This document shows positions 33,252 through 41,314 of a stretch of 64,000 bases of DNA, in pieces; within the stretch, counting starts at the first letter, position 1, and every line of letters begins with the position of its first letter. Location: the NCBI RefSeq assembly GCF_014257025.1, contig NZ_JACMSF010000038.1, forward strand, positions 1-64,000. Reading direction: 5' to 3'. Source of the DNA: Streptomyces cupreus (lineage in GTDB: Bacteria > Actinomycetota > Actinomycetes > Streptomycetales > Streptomycetaceae). The notes beneath the pieces are model-generated. The model saw only the letters and a program-made list of their open reading frames with translations, did not search any database and was not told where the DNA came from. The position numbers and the translations under genes were made by a program.

Positions 33252-33508
33252 CAGCGGGCCTCGCTCACGGAGGCGGAGCGCGCGGTCAGCACCTGGTCGA
33301 TGCCGGCGACGGTGTGCAGCGCGGTCAGTTCGTCGTCGTCGAGCGGGCTGCCGGTCTGCTCCTCGATGGCGAGGGCGAGCCGGATCAGGTCGCCGGAGTT
33401 GAGCCCTGCCGTCGTCAGATCGTCGTCGCGGCCGATGCCGTCGAGGAGTTCGGGCAGATCGACGAACTCCAGCAGGAGCGCGTGGCCCGGGGTGAGCTGG
33501 TCGGACAT
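33251..33508 (-). CDS. Acyl/aryl carrier protein 1
   Basis: 85 residues, acidic and helical. The phosphopantetheine site reads GLNSGDLIRLALAIEEQTG, placing the attachment serine at residue 38 in a diverged form of the usual DSL motif. Length fits a free-standing carrier protein. It is coupled to AMP ligase 1 by a one-base overlap and would be activated by the PPTase at 26378. A hairpin at 33558-33592 precedes the gene. Confidence 0.85.
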   Translation of the reverse strand: MSDQLTPGHALLLEFVDLPELLDGIGRDDDLTTAGLNSGDLIRLALAIEEQTGSPLDDDELTALHTVAGIDQVLTARSASVSEAR

Positions 33509-33557
33509 GGGAGTTCCCCTCGGATACGTGTCTGGGTGGGTGTGGGGGGAGGGAGGC

Positions 33558-33592
33558 CCGGCGGGGCCCCGGTGGCCGTGGGGCCCCGCCGG
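33558..33592. terminator. Strong hairpin between MMPL gene and carrier protein 1
   Basis: Thirteen-base perfect arms CCGGCGGGGCCCC and GGGGCCCCGCCGG with a nine-base loop. It lies 21 bases after the MMPL stop (minus strand) and about 50 bases before the carrier protein start. It can end the MMPL transcript or attenuate read-through into the carrier-ligase-monooxygenase genes. Confidence 0.75.
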
Positions 33593-33613
33593 TGGTTCGT
33601 TACGCCGCTCGGG

Positions 33614-35875
33614 TCACCGGCCGACGTCGGCAGGCTCACGCCCGGCGTCCACGGACTTGCCGGAACCGGCGTTCGCCGGGGCCAGGTCGTCCTCGCCCTC
33701 GCTCAGGCCGAACCGCTCGTAGATGCGGGTCAGCGGGCGCGGGGCCCACCAGTTGTAGCGGCCGGCCAGGCGCATGAAGGCCGGGACCAGGACACCCCGG
33801 ACGAGGGTGGCGTCCATCAGTACGGCCAGGGCGAGACCGAGGCCGAGCAGCTTCATGTACGTGATGCCGGAGACCAGGAAGGAGGCGAAGACCAGGGCGA
33901 TCAGCGCGGCGGCCGCGGTGACCAGGCCGCCGGTGCGCTGGAGGCCCAGCGCGACGGCCCGGGTGTTGTCTCCATTGCGGTCGTACTCCTCCTTGATGCG
34001 GGACAGGAGGAAGACCTCGTAGTCCATGGAGAGGCCGAAGGCCACGCAGAACATCATGATCGGGGTGGTGGCCACGATGCCGCCGGTGACGGTGAAGTCG
34101 CCGGTCAGCCACATCAGATTGCCGTCCTGGAAGACCCAGACCATGGCACCGAAGGTGGCGGTGAGGCTGAGCAGGTTGAGCACGAAGGCCTTCACCGGCA
34201 TCAGCACGCTGCCCGTCATCAGGAACAGCAGCACGAACGTGGAGACGGCGATCAGCAGCAGCGCCCACGGCATGCGGTCGGTCAGCGAGGTCATCGTGTC
34301 CTTGAAGGAGGCCGCGGTGCCCGCCACCTTCACGTCCTCGAACGGCGCCTTCGTGTCCCGGATGTCGTCGACCAGATCCTGGCCCGCGTCGGTGTAGGAG
34401 CCGACCTCCGGGATCACCGACAGCCAGGTGCCCTCGCCCTTTTCGTAGCGCTCGTTGATCGCGCCGGCCGGGGCGATCTGCTTGCCGTCCGTGTAGGAGC
34501 CGGTCAGGGCGTCGACCCTGGCGACGTTGTCGAGCTTGGACAGCGTCTCGGCGTAGGCCGCGACATTCGTCTCCCGTTCGGCCGCGTCACCGGCGTTCTC
34601 GGCGACGACCATGAGCGGTTCCATCTCGCGGGCCGAGTAGTCCTCGACGAGGACCGTGCCGACCTGGTGCGCCTCGGCGTCCGCGGGCAGGGTGCGTTCG
34701 TCGGCGAGGTTGAGCTTGATACCGAGGAACGGCGAGCCGAGCAGCAGCAGGATCACGATGACACCGGTGGCCAGCGGCAGCGGACGGCGCATCACCAGGG
34801 TGGCGAGCTTGTGCCAGAAGCCGCTCTCGACGGCCGTCTCGGGCTTCTTGCGGTTCCACGACCACTTGTTGATCCGCGTGCCGATGACCGCGAGCAGCGC
34901 CGGCAGCAGCACCAGGGCGGCGACCACCGCGAAAGCGACGACCGCGATACCGGCGTAGGCGAAGGAGCGCAGGAAGTACATCGGGAACAGCAGCAGCGCC
35001 GACAGCGACAGCGCCACGGTGATCGCCGAGTACAGGACGGTACGGCCGGCGGTGCGCAGGCTGGTGGCGATGGCGTCGTTGACCTCGGCGCCCTTCTTCA
35101 GCTCCTCCCGGTACCTGCTCACCACGAACAGGCTGTAGTCGATGCCGAGTCCGAGGCCGAGGCCCGTGGTGAGGTTCATCGCGAAGACCGACACATCGGT
35201 CAGCTCCACCAGCACCCGCAGCACACCGAGGGCGCCGATGATGGCGACGATGCCGACGGCCAGCGGCAGCAGGGCCGCGATGACCCCGCGGAAGATGAAG
35301 ACCAGCAGGATCAGGGTCAGCGGCAGCACCAGGGTCTCGGCGAGCGCGAGGTCCTCCTGGGTCTGCTCGTTCATCTCCGCGTACGCCTCGGCACGGCCGC
35401 CGAACTGGATCTGCAGGCCCTCGAAGCCGTCCTCGTAGTGCGGGCGCAGCTTGGCCAGGTAGTCGTCGACCTCGTCCTCGTTGCCCTCCAGATGGGCGAG
35501 GACCAGGGCGGAGTCGGACTTCTCGGCCTTCAGCGAGGGCGCCTTGTCCAGGGTCCAGTAGGAGGCCGCCTCCTGGACGCCGTCCTCGGCGCCGAGCTTC
35601 CCGGTCAGCTCGGCGCCCTTGGCGGCGGTGTCCGGGTCGTCGACTCCCCGCGGGGTCTTCACGAGCAGCACGAGGTTGGGCTCACCGGTGCCGAACTTCT
35701 CGCCGAGGATCTCGTTCGCCTGCGTCGACGGGGCGTCGGGCACCTCGTAACCACCGGAGGACAGCTTGCTGTTGACGGCGCCGCCCAGTCCTCCGGCCAC
35801 GACACAGAACAGCAGTCCCAGCCAGAGAACCAGCTTTCGGCGGCCGGTCGCCAAGGCGGCCAGCTTGTTGAACAT
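33614..35875 (-). CDS. MMPL/RND family transporter
   Basis: 753 residues with the MMPL pattern: one N-terminal membrane segment, a large external domain (about 40-180), five clustered membrane helices containing GLGLGIDYSLFVVSRYREE, a second external domain, and a final helix cluster containing FGLSMDYEVFLLSRIKEEYD. The paired GxxxDY motifs are the proton-relay signature. MMPL proteins move lipids, siderophores or secondary metabolites across the membrane, so this is the likely product exporter or self-resistance pump. A good ribosome site (GGAGGAAT) precedes ATG 35875. A weak seven-base stem (35896-35915) lies just upstream. Confidence 0.92.
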   Translation of the reverse strand: MFNKLAALATGRRKLVLWLGLLFCVVAGGLGGAVNSKLSSGGYEVPDAPSTQANEILGEKFGTGEPNLVLLVKTPRGVDDPDTAAKGAELTGKLGAEDGVQEAASYWTLDKAPSLKAEKSDSALVLAHLEGNEDEVDDYLAKLRPHYEDGFEGLQIQFGGRAEAYAEMNEQTQEDLALAETLVLPLTLILLVFIFRGVIAALLPLAVGIVAIIGALGVLRVLVELTDVSVFAMNLTTGLGLGLGIDYSLFVVSRYREELKKGAEVNDAIATSLRTAGRTVLYSAITVALSLSALLLFPMYFLRSFAYAGIAVVAFAVVAALVLLPALLAVIGTRINKWSWNRKKPETAVESGFWHKLATLVMRRPLPLATGVIVILLLLGSPFLGIKLNLADERTLPADAEAHQVGTVLVEDYSAREMEPLMVVAENAGDAAERETNVAAYAETLSKLDNVARVDALTGSYTDGKQIAPAGAINERYEKGEGTWLSVIPEVGSYTDAGQDLVDDIRDTKAPFEDVKVAGTAASFKDTMTSLTDRMPWALLLIAVSTFVLLFLMTGSVLMPVKAFVLNLLSLTATFGAMVWVFQDGNLMWLTGDFTVTGGIVATTPIMMFCVAFGLSMDYEVFLLSRIKEEYDRNGDNTRAVALGLQRTGGLVTAAAALIALVFASFLVSGITYMKLLGLGLALAVLMDATLVRGVLVPAFMRLAGRYNWWAPRPLTRIYERFGLSEGEDDLAPANAGSGKSVDAGREPADVGR

Positions 35876-35941
35876 GGGTATTCCTCCAGAAATGACGGGG
35901 CGGGGCGTCGCCCCGATGGGGGGATGTGTCCACCCGTGCGC

Positions 35942-36940
35942 TCAGGCGGGGGTACGGGCGGCGGGGAGCCCGCGGCAGTCGACGCGGACGTGTCCGCCGG
36001 CCACGCAGTCGTGGTCGGCCAGCGACTCGTCGACGGACCGGTCCCAGGCAAGGAGCCGGTTGTGCACCGAACCTCGGGTGAAGTCGGCGAACTCTGGGTG
36101 GGTGGTGCGGTGGCGGGAGCCGAGATACGCCAGCACCGGGTCCAGGAGCAGCCAGCGGCCCTCCTCGAACACCTCGGTCCAGGCGTGCTCGACCCCGACC
36201 AGACCGAGCAGGAAGCCACGGCGGGTGCGGGCGCGGACGCCCGCCTCCTCGGCCCACCGCTGCATCTGCCAGGCGGCGACCACGCAGTCCACGGTGCGGT
36301 GCTCGATCGCGACGGCGGGGCGGGCCCGCAGTGCCTCGGGCACCCAGCCGTACTGGTACTCGCCGGAGATCAGCCGGTCGAGCAGGTCGTCGTGGATACG
36401 GCGGACGGTGTCGGTGCGGGGGGCGTCCCGGTGGCCGCGGGTGGTGACCGTGGCGATCATCGAGCCGGCCTCTTCCCGCACCCACTCCGTCAGCCGGCCC
36501 TCGTACAGCTTGGGGGCGGGTTCGGCGGGGACCGGGGTGGTGACGCAGCTGGTGCAGCCGGCGGCGGAGCAGGTGGCGGTGAGCCGGATCCGGGTGACCC
36601 GCTCGGTCATCCACTGCTCGGGCTGTCCGGCCGCGAGCCGCATGCACTGGCGTTCGCCCAGCTCGGCCAGGGAGCGGCCGAGGCCGGACTGGAGCCCGAG
36701 GTTCATCACGTCGTGGTAGTCGTAGCGCAGCCCGTCGGGGGTGTCCTCGGCGGGGAAGCCGGCGCCCACCAGGTTCTCCAGGACGGCCTCGTCGATGGCG
36801 AGTTCGCGGGCCGCCTCGGCGTGGGCGAGCCGGGCGACGCGGAACTCCCGGGGCACCGCGACGAGCCGTTCCACCGCCGGGAGCCAGTTGAGCCAGAGTT
36901 CCGCCGCCGTGGTGGTCCGGCGCGGCGGGGCGGTCGTCAT
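35942..36940 (-). CDS. Transglutaminase-fold protein, candidate amide synthase
   Basis: 332 residues. The second half has the transglutaminase core with an intact triad: Cys219 (RTVDCVVAAW), His252 (GVEHAWTEVF) and Asp267 (WLLLDPVL). The first 200 residues are specific and include three closely spaced cysteines (124, 129, 132) in TCSAAGCTSC. Transglutaminase homologues such as AdmF of andrimid synthesis form amide bonds between carrier-protein thioesters. Lying on one transcript with a ligase and carrier protein, and with a second ligase/carrier pair nearby, this protein could join two tethered acyl groups. A protease or other hydrolytic role remains possible. The start overlaps the ligase 2 stop. 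Confidence 0.78.
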   Translation of the reverse strand: MTTAPPRRTTTAAELWLNWLPAVERLVAVPREFRVARLAHAEAARELAIDEAVLENLVGAGFPAEDTPDGLRYDYHDVMNLGLQSGLGRSLAELGERQCMRLAAGQPEQWMTERVTRIRLTATCSAAGCTSCVTTPVPAEPAPKLYEGRLTEWVREEAGSMIATVTTRGHRDAPRTDTVRRIHDDLLDRLISGEYQYGWVPEALRARPAVAIEHRTVDCVVAAWQMQRWAEEAGVRARTRRGFLLGLVGVEHAWTEVFEEGRWLLLDPVLAYLGSRHRTTHPEFADFTRGSVHNRLLAWDRSVDESLADHDCVAGGHVRVDCRGLPAARTPA

Positions 36941-38499
36941 CGTTCCTCCCCTGCCGTGGCCAGGACCGGCAGATCGCCCGCGGCCAGCCGGCGTGCCACC
37001 TCCAGCCGCTTGACCTTCCAGGTGGCCGTGTGCGGGATGTCGTCCCAGCGGCACTGCACCGGGGCGGCGAGTTCGGGCAGTCCGGCGACCGCGCGGCGCC
37101 AGGCGGCGAGGTCCAGCGGGGCGTCGCCGCGGGTGACCACCAGCGGGATCGCGGGCCCGTCGGACATCGGGATGATGACGGCCTCGGTGAGCTGCGGCAG
37201 CGCTTCGAGGATGTCGTCCTCGGCCGCCAGCAGGCTCTCCACGCCGCTGCCCCGGTCCACGATCCGGTCGAACAGGTGCAGACAGCCGCGGTCGCTGACC
37301 AGGCCGTAGTCGCCCATCGCCCACCAGCCGTCGACCCGCTGGTCGGGGGAGCCGAGATAGCTGGGGGTGACTCCGGAGGAACGGGCGAAGATCTGCCCGG
37401 GGACGCCCTTGGGGGCCTTGTCGCCCTGGTCGTCCACCACGCGGATCTTGGTGTGGCCGAGCACCCCCCGGCCCACGCAACGGCCGTCGTCGCAGCGGCT
37501 CTTGAGCTTGTGCGACTTGACGGTGACGGGTCCGGTCTCGGTCTGGCCGTACGCCTGCATGTAGCGGGCGCCGGGCCTGGCCGCGGCGAGCAGGGTGCGG
37601 ATGGTGCGGGGGTGGGCGGCGTCGAAGGAGCTGACGAACAGCCTTGTCTGCGCGAACAGTTCGGGCTGCCGCTCGGCCACCTCCTCCCAGCGGATGAAGG
37701 CGTTCGGGACGGTCTCCACCACACCCGGGCGCACCGCGGCGAGCAGCTCGGCGGCGTTCTCGGGGGCGGTGTCGGTGAGGAAGCCCAGCGGCAGGCCGAG
37801 CGCCAGGATGGCGAGCATCCCGGACATGCAGCGGGCGTGCACCGGCGACAGGCACATCAGGTACGGGTCGCGCACCCGCAGCACCTTGCCGATGGTGATC
37901 TGCGGACGGGCGTGCCCGGCGAAGCTGTGCACGGAGTGCAGCACCAGCTTGGGCACTCCCGTGGTGCCGGAGCTGTGGGTGACCAGCTGCGGGGTGTCCT
38001 CGCGGGGCACCACGGCGGGCGGGATGTGGCCGCGCTCGGCGTCCAGCAGGGAGAGCCCGTGCTCGCCGCGCTCGCCGACGTACCAGCGCGGCAGCATGGG
38101 GTCGACGGAGTCCAGCACGCCGGCCGCCTCGGTGGTGGCGTCGGTGAGGACGGCCGCCGGGGCGGCGCGCTCCGTCATGACGCCGAGCGCCTTGAAGCCG
38201 ACGGCCGAGTGCACCAGCACCGGCACGGCGCCGATCCGGGCGCAGGCGAAGGCCAGCAGGGGTATGTCGAAGTTGGACTGCTTGACGATGAGGATGCGCT
38301 GGCCGTCGGTGACGCCGGCCCCGGAGAGCAGGGCGGCGGCCTCCTCGACCAGGTCGGCGAAGGTGGCGTAGTCGAAGTTCCGGCCCGCCTGCGGGAACAG
38401 GTCGAGCGGCTTGTCGAGGCGGATCGGCACCGCGCGGTGGCGGCGGGCGGCCTCGGCGGGGGCGGTGGCCAGCGCGAGCCGGCGGTTCACGCGAGCCAT
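36937..38499 (-). CDS. Divergent AMP-dependent ligase 2 (carrier loader or diazotase candidate)
   Basis: 520 residues of the ANL superfamily. Motifs are HSSGTTGVPKLVLHS (P-loop), YMQAYGQTETGP, WAMGDYGLVSDRG and a C-terminal HTATWKVKRLEVARRL where Lys is kept but the usual preceding Gly is Trp. The A8 hinge (FDRIVDRGSGVESLL) is strongly atypical. It overlaps carrier protein 2 upstream and the transglutaminase-fold gene downstream, so loading of that carrier is the simple reading. However, ATP-dependent diazotases acting with nitrite from CreE/CreD (CreM, CmaA6, AvaA7) are also members of this family, so a role in nitrite activation must be considered. Confidence 0.78.
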   Translation of the reverse strand: MARVNRRLALATAPAEAARRHRAVPIRLDKPLDLFPQAGRNFDYATFADLVEEAAALLSGAGVTDGQRILIVKQSNFDIPLLAFACARIGAVPVLVHSAVGFKALGVMTERAAPAAVLTDATTEAAGVLDSVDPMLPRWYVGERGEHGLSLLDAERGHIPPAVVPREDTPQLVTHSSGTTGVPKLVLHSVHSFAGHARPQITIGKVLRVRDPYLMCLSPVHARCMSGMLAILALGLPLGFLTDTAPENAAELLAAVRPGVVETVPNAFIRWEEVAERQPELFAQTRLFVSSFDAAHPRTIRTLLAAARPGARYMQAYGQTETGPVTVKSHKLKSRCDDGRCVGRGVLGHTKIRVVDDQGDKAPKGVPGQIFARSSGVTPSYLGSPDQRVDGWWAMGDYGLVSDRGCLHLFDRIVDRGSGVESLLAAEDDILEALPQLTEAVIIPMSDGPAIPLVVTRGDAPLDLAAWRRAVAGLPELAAPVQCRWDDIPHTATWKVKRLEVARRLAAGDLPVLATAGEER

Positions 38500-38780
38500 C
38501 ACGCACCCCCCGCCTTGGCCGTACGGCGCTCCAGGTGCTCGGTGATGTGGGCGAGCAGCGCGTCGTAGGACGAGAACGCCTCGGTCGGCTGGTCCAGGTC
38601 CCACTCGATGCCGAAGGCGTCCTCGACGTCGGCGAGCAGTCGCATGAAGCCCGCCGACGCGAGCCCCAGGTTCCACAGCGACGCCGCACGGGCCGCCGGG
38701 TCTTCCAGCGGCAGCGGAGCGCCGACCGCGTTCTCCAGCAGGCCGCGCAGATGCTCCGCGACCGTCGTGCTGTCGTACAT
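38499..38780 (-). CDS. Acyl carrier protein 2
   Basis: 93 residues. The phosphopantetheine region is NLGLASAGFMRLLADVEDAFGIEW, with Ser42 as the attachment site. The downstream DVEDAFGIE helix is typical of carrier proteins. ATG 38780 has a strong ribosome site (GGAGGAGAC). It heads the carrier-ligase-transglutaminase transcript and overlaps ligase 2 (TGATG). It probably carries the amino or acyl partner for the transglutaminase-fold protein. Confidence 0.87.
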   Translation of the reverse strand: MYDSTTVAEHLRGLLENAVGAPLPLEDPAARAASLWNLGLASAGFMRLLADVEDAFGIEWDLDQPTEAFSSYDALLAHITEHLERRTAKAGGA

Positions 38781-38829
38781 GTCTCCTCCAGTGACGGCCC
38801 GCGGGGTGACGCAGGCTCGGGGATCTTTT

Positions 38830-38933
38830 GAAGCGAGGGGCTGGGCAGCGCCGCCAAGGGGCGCGGGACTGTGTCGATTTGCGGCTACCGCCGCGTGGGC
38901 GCGACCAGCCACGACGGCGCCGCAGCTGATCGA
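38830..38933. repeat. Streptomyces-type dispersed intergenic repeat
   Basis: A stretch with CCGCCAAGGGGCGCGGGACT, GCGGCTACCGCCGC (a five-base stem with a four-base loop, 38881-38894) and GCGACCAGCCACGACGG. From memory this closely matches a repetitive element often seen between Streptomyces genes. It lies between carrier protein 2 and the reductase gene on the same strand and could act as a terminator. One copy seen in the window. Confidence 0.6.
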
Positions 38934-38952
38934 CGGCCCTCTCAGCGGAGCG

Positions 38953-40098
38953 TCAGGCGGCTACGGGGTGGACGATCCGGTCGTTGCCGCTGTTCTCCTC
39001 GAAGCCGCGCAGGGTGCGCAGGTAGTAGAGGAGGTACTCGGCCAGGTCCTCCTCGCCGGTGGGCGCGAAGGAGGCGTCGGGGCCGCAGACGGCGGCGGTG
39101 TTGGTGAGGTCGAAGCGCTTGTTGTAGCGGAGGTAGGAGCGGTAGAAGTTCATGCCGCCGTCGAGGGCCTCGTCGATCGCGGTGAAGCCGTCGCGGTCGT
39201 CCACCCACAGCGGCTCGCGCAGACCGATCAGCTCGAAGATCTGCGTGACCATGTCGCGGACCTTCGGTCCGTCGGAGTTGCCGAGGTGGAAGTACGTCTC
39301 CGTCGAGTCCGACAGCGAGATGGCGACGGCGTTGCGGGCGACGATGTCGACCGGGACGAGGTTGACGACGGTCTCGGGGTCGGCCAGCAGCCGGACCCGG
39401 GCGTGCGAGAGGAAGGTGCCGAGCTTGCGGGAGGCGGTCTTCTTGAAGACCAGCACCTGACGGGCGAAGCCGTACAGGCCGGACCAGTTCAGCCCGTGCC
39501 GGGTGACGCTGTGGCCGATGACCACGGTGGGCCGCAGGATGCGGATCCGCATGTCGCCGGCGGCCTCCTCGACGAGGGCCTCGGCCCGCATCTTGGTCTG
39601 CTCGTAGCAGTTGTTGGCCACCGACCGGTCGGTCACCGGGCCCTCGGCGATCAGGTCGGTCCGCGAGCCCGCGACATAGGCGGTGGAGACGTAGTTGAAG
39701 GTGCTCGCGCCCGTCCTGCGGGCGAGTTCGAGGACGTTGGCGGTGCCCTGGACGTTCTGCGCCTCGATCTCGGTGCGGTACTCCTCCTCGTAGCGCAGCG
39801 AGGCGGCGCAGTGCCAGACCTCGTCGACGGGCGGCACCGTGGTCAGGTCGACTCCGCAGCCGTCCACGGTCATGTCGCCGTGCACGGCGACGGTCCGACG
39901 CAGGATCTCCGGGTGCAGGTCGGAGCGGCCGTAGCCGTCGGCCATCGCCGAGAGCGTGTCGTGCAGGCGCCGCGTCGCCTCGGAGTCGTCCTTGCCGCGG
40001 ACCAGTGCGATGACGGGGTCGTCGGTCTTGTCGAGGAGTTCGAGGACCACGGCTCCGCCGACGAAGCCGGTGGCCCCGGTCAACAGACGTGTTGTCAT
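38953..40098 (-). CDS. Free-standing thioester reductase (NAD(P)H, SDR-e type)
   Basis: 381 residues resembling the reductase domains that end NRPS chains and carboxylic acid reductases. The cofactor loop TGATGFVGG is at residues 7-15, Ser/Thr 138-139 in YVSTAY, and the catalytic Tyr165-Lys169 in CYEQTK. Such domains release carrier-bound acyl groups as aldehydes or alcohols. As a stand-alone protein beside two carrier proteins it is the probable chain-release enzyme. ATG 40098 starts the gene 156 bases after the hydrolase stop, so the two may be co-transcribed. Confidence 0.82.
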   Translation of the reverse strand: MTTRLLTGATGFVGGAVVLELLDKTDDPVIALVRGKDDSEATRRLHDTLSAMADGYGRSDLHPEILRRTVAVHGDMTVDGCGVDLTTVPPVDEVWHCAASLRYEEEYRTEIEAQNVQGTANVLELARRTGASTFNYVSTAYVAGSRTDLIAEGPVTDRSVANNCYEQTKMRAEALVEEAAGDMRIRILRPTVVIGHSVTRHGLNWSGLYGFARQVLVFKKTASRKLGTFLSHARVRLLADPETVVNLVPVDIVARNAVAISLSDSTETYFHLGNSDGPKVRDMVTQIFELIGLREPLWVDDRDGFTAIDEALDGGMNFYRSYLRYNKRFDLTNTAAVCGPDASFAPTGEEDLAEYLLYYLRTLRGFEENSGNDRIVHPVAA

Positions 40099-40254
40099 GA
40101 GTGCTTGTCTCCAGCGTCGGGACGTGGTGTGCGTCGATGAGGTGCTGCGGTGGTGCAGCGGATCGGGGTTCGGGGGTGCGGGCGGGCGGCGCGGCGGAGG
40201 GCCGGCGGGTGCGGGATCACCGGACCCCGGCCGCCCCCGTGTCGCCCGTCCCCG

Positions 40255-41148
40255 CTACGCGCCGGTGACCGCGGTGGCGGTCTCGGCCGCGTGTCGCGCC
40301 TCCAGTTCGTGTACGAACTCGGAGACGGCCGTCTGGAAGCCCTGCGGGTCGTCGAAGAACGGCACGTGGCCGGCGTGCTTGAGGGTGACCGCCCGGCTGT
40401 CCGGGATGCGGGCCAGGGCGTCCTCGATGACGGACTCGCTCCAGGCGAAGTCGCCGTCGCCGTTGATGATCAGCGTCGGGGCGGCGAGGCGGGCGAGCTC
40501 CTCGGGGTCGTCCTCGATCTCCAGGGAGGCGAGCAGGTTCTCCCGGATGGAGCCGACGGAGAGCAGGGACAGGAAGTTGTCCTTGAGCGCCAGATAGGCC
40601 GCGGTGCCGCCCTCGTGGATCATCTGGTCCGGGAAGACCAGCGGGTAGAGGTGGCCGAACAGCTGCTGGGTGCCGCCGGACTCCAGGCTCGCCAGCCAGG
40701 AGCGGCTGACCAGCTTGCGGCGCAGGGTGCCGTTGGGCGAGAACGCCGGGCCCACCAGGACCAGGCCTGCCACGCGCTCGGGGTACTTGAGCGCGAACTC
40801 CCGGGCGATGAGGGTGGATATGGACGTGCCGACCAGGTAGGTCTTCTCGATGCCGAGGTGGTCCAGCAGGCGGCGCACGTCCTCGACGTGGTCCATGAAC
40901 TTCACCGGCTCGGGGCCCGGGTTGGAGGCGCCCTGGTTGCGCAGGTCGTAGTGGACGAGCCGGAAGTCGTCGGCCAGGGCGGTGGTGAAGTTCCGCCAGA
41001 TCGGGCTGACGATGTAGAAGTTGTTCAGCAGGGTCACCGCCGGGCCCTCGCCGCTGTCCTCGTAGTACAGCTCCCCGCCGCCGGGCAGGGCGAGCGCGGA
41101 GTGGTTGAGGTAGCGGACATCGAGCTGGCCGAACTGCTGGTCCGTCAT
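40255..41148 (-). CDS. Alpha/beta hydrolase
   Basis: 297 residues. The nucleophile elbow is GTSIS with Ser109, the acid is Asp231 or Asp233 (INGDGDF) and the base His261 (KHAGHVPF), giving a complete triad. The sequence resembles the 3-oxoadipate enol-lactonase/haloperoxidase-like group. It may be a type II thioesterase, amidase or lactonase in the pathway; the substrate is not evident. ATG 41148 has AAGGAGA upstream. The promoter carries three heptamers at 11-bp spacing (41202-41230), so it is a likely SARP target. Confidence 0.83.
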   Translation of the reverse strand: MTDQQFGQLDVRYLNHSALALPGGGELYYEDSGEGPAVTLLNNFYIVSPIWRNFTTALADDFRLVHYDLRNQGASNPGPEPVKFMDHVEDVRRLLDHLGIEKTYLVGTSISTLIAREFALKYPERVAGLVLVGPAFSPNGTLRRKLVSRSWLASLESGGTQQLFGHLYPLVFPDQMIHEGGTAAYLALKDNFLSLLSVGSIRENLLASLEIEDDPEELARLAAPTLIINGDGDFAWSESVIEDALARIPDSRAVTLKHAGHVPFFDDPQGFQTAVSEFVHELEARHAAETATAVTGA

Positions 41149-41201
41149 GGGGTCTCCTTGGATGGTTCGTTCCGTCGCCGTTGTCCAGACTCCGACGGCC
41201 C

Positions 41202-41230
41202 GTTCAACACCCGCCCAAGGCGTGTCCAAG
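41202..41230 (-). promoter_or_regulatory. SARP box upstream of hydrolase gene
   Basis: On the minus strand, three direct repeats CTTGGAC, CTTGGGC and GTTGAAC start exactly 11 bases apart (plus-strand copies at 41224-41230, 41213-41219 and 41202-41208). Heptamer repeats with one-turn spacing are the standard SARP binding pattern. They end 53 bases before the hydrolase ATG. The SARP gene itself is next door. Confidence 0.65.
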
Positions 41231-41314
41231 AGCGGGACAACGTGCTGGTCAGAGCAGTTTTTCGAGGGTTGTGCGGGGCGCTGGGTGCGGACGATCGGGG
41301 AAGGCTGAAAAGGG

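Noticed and set aside
33200..37309. Plus-strand open frame of about 1370 codons
   Set aside because: Shadow of carrier protein 1, MMPL, transglutaminase-fold and ligase 2 genes; low-complexity His/Gln/Gly-rich translation.
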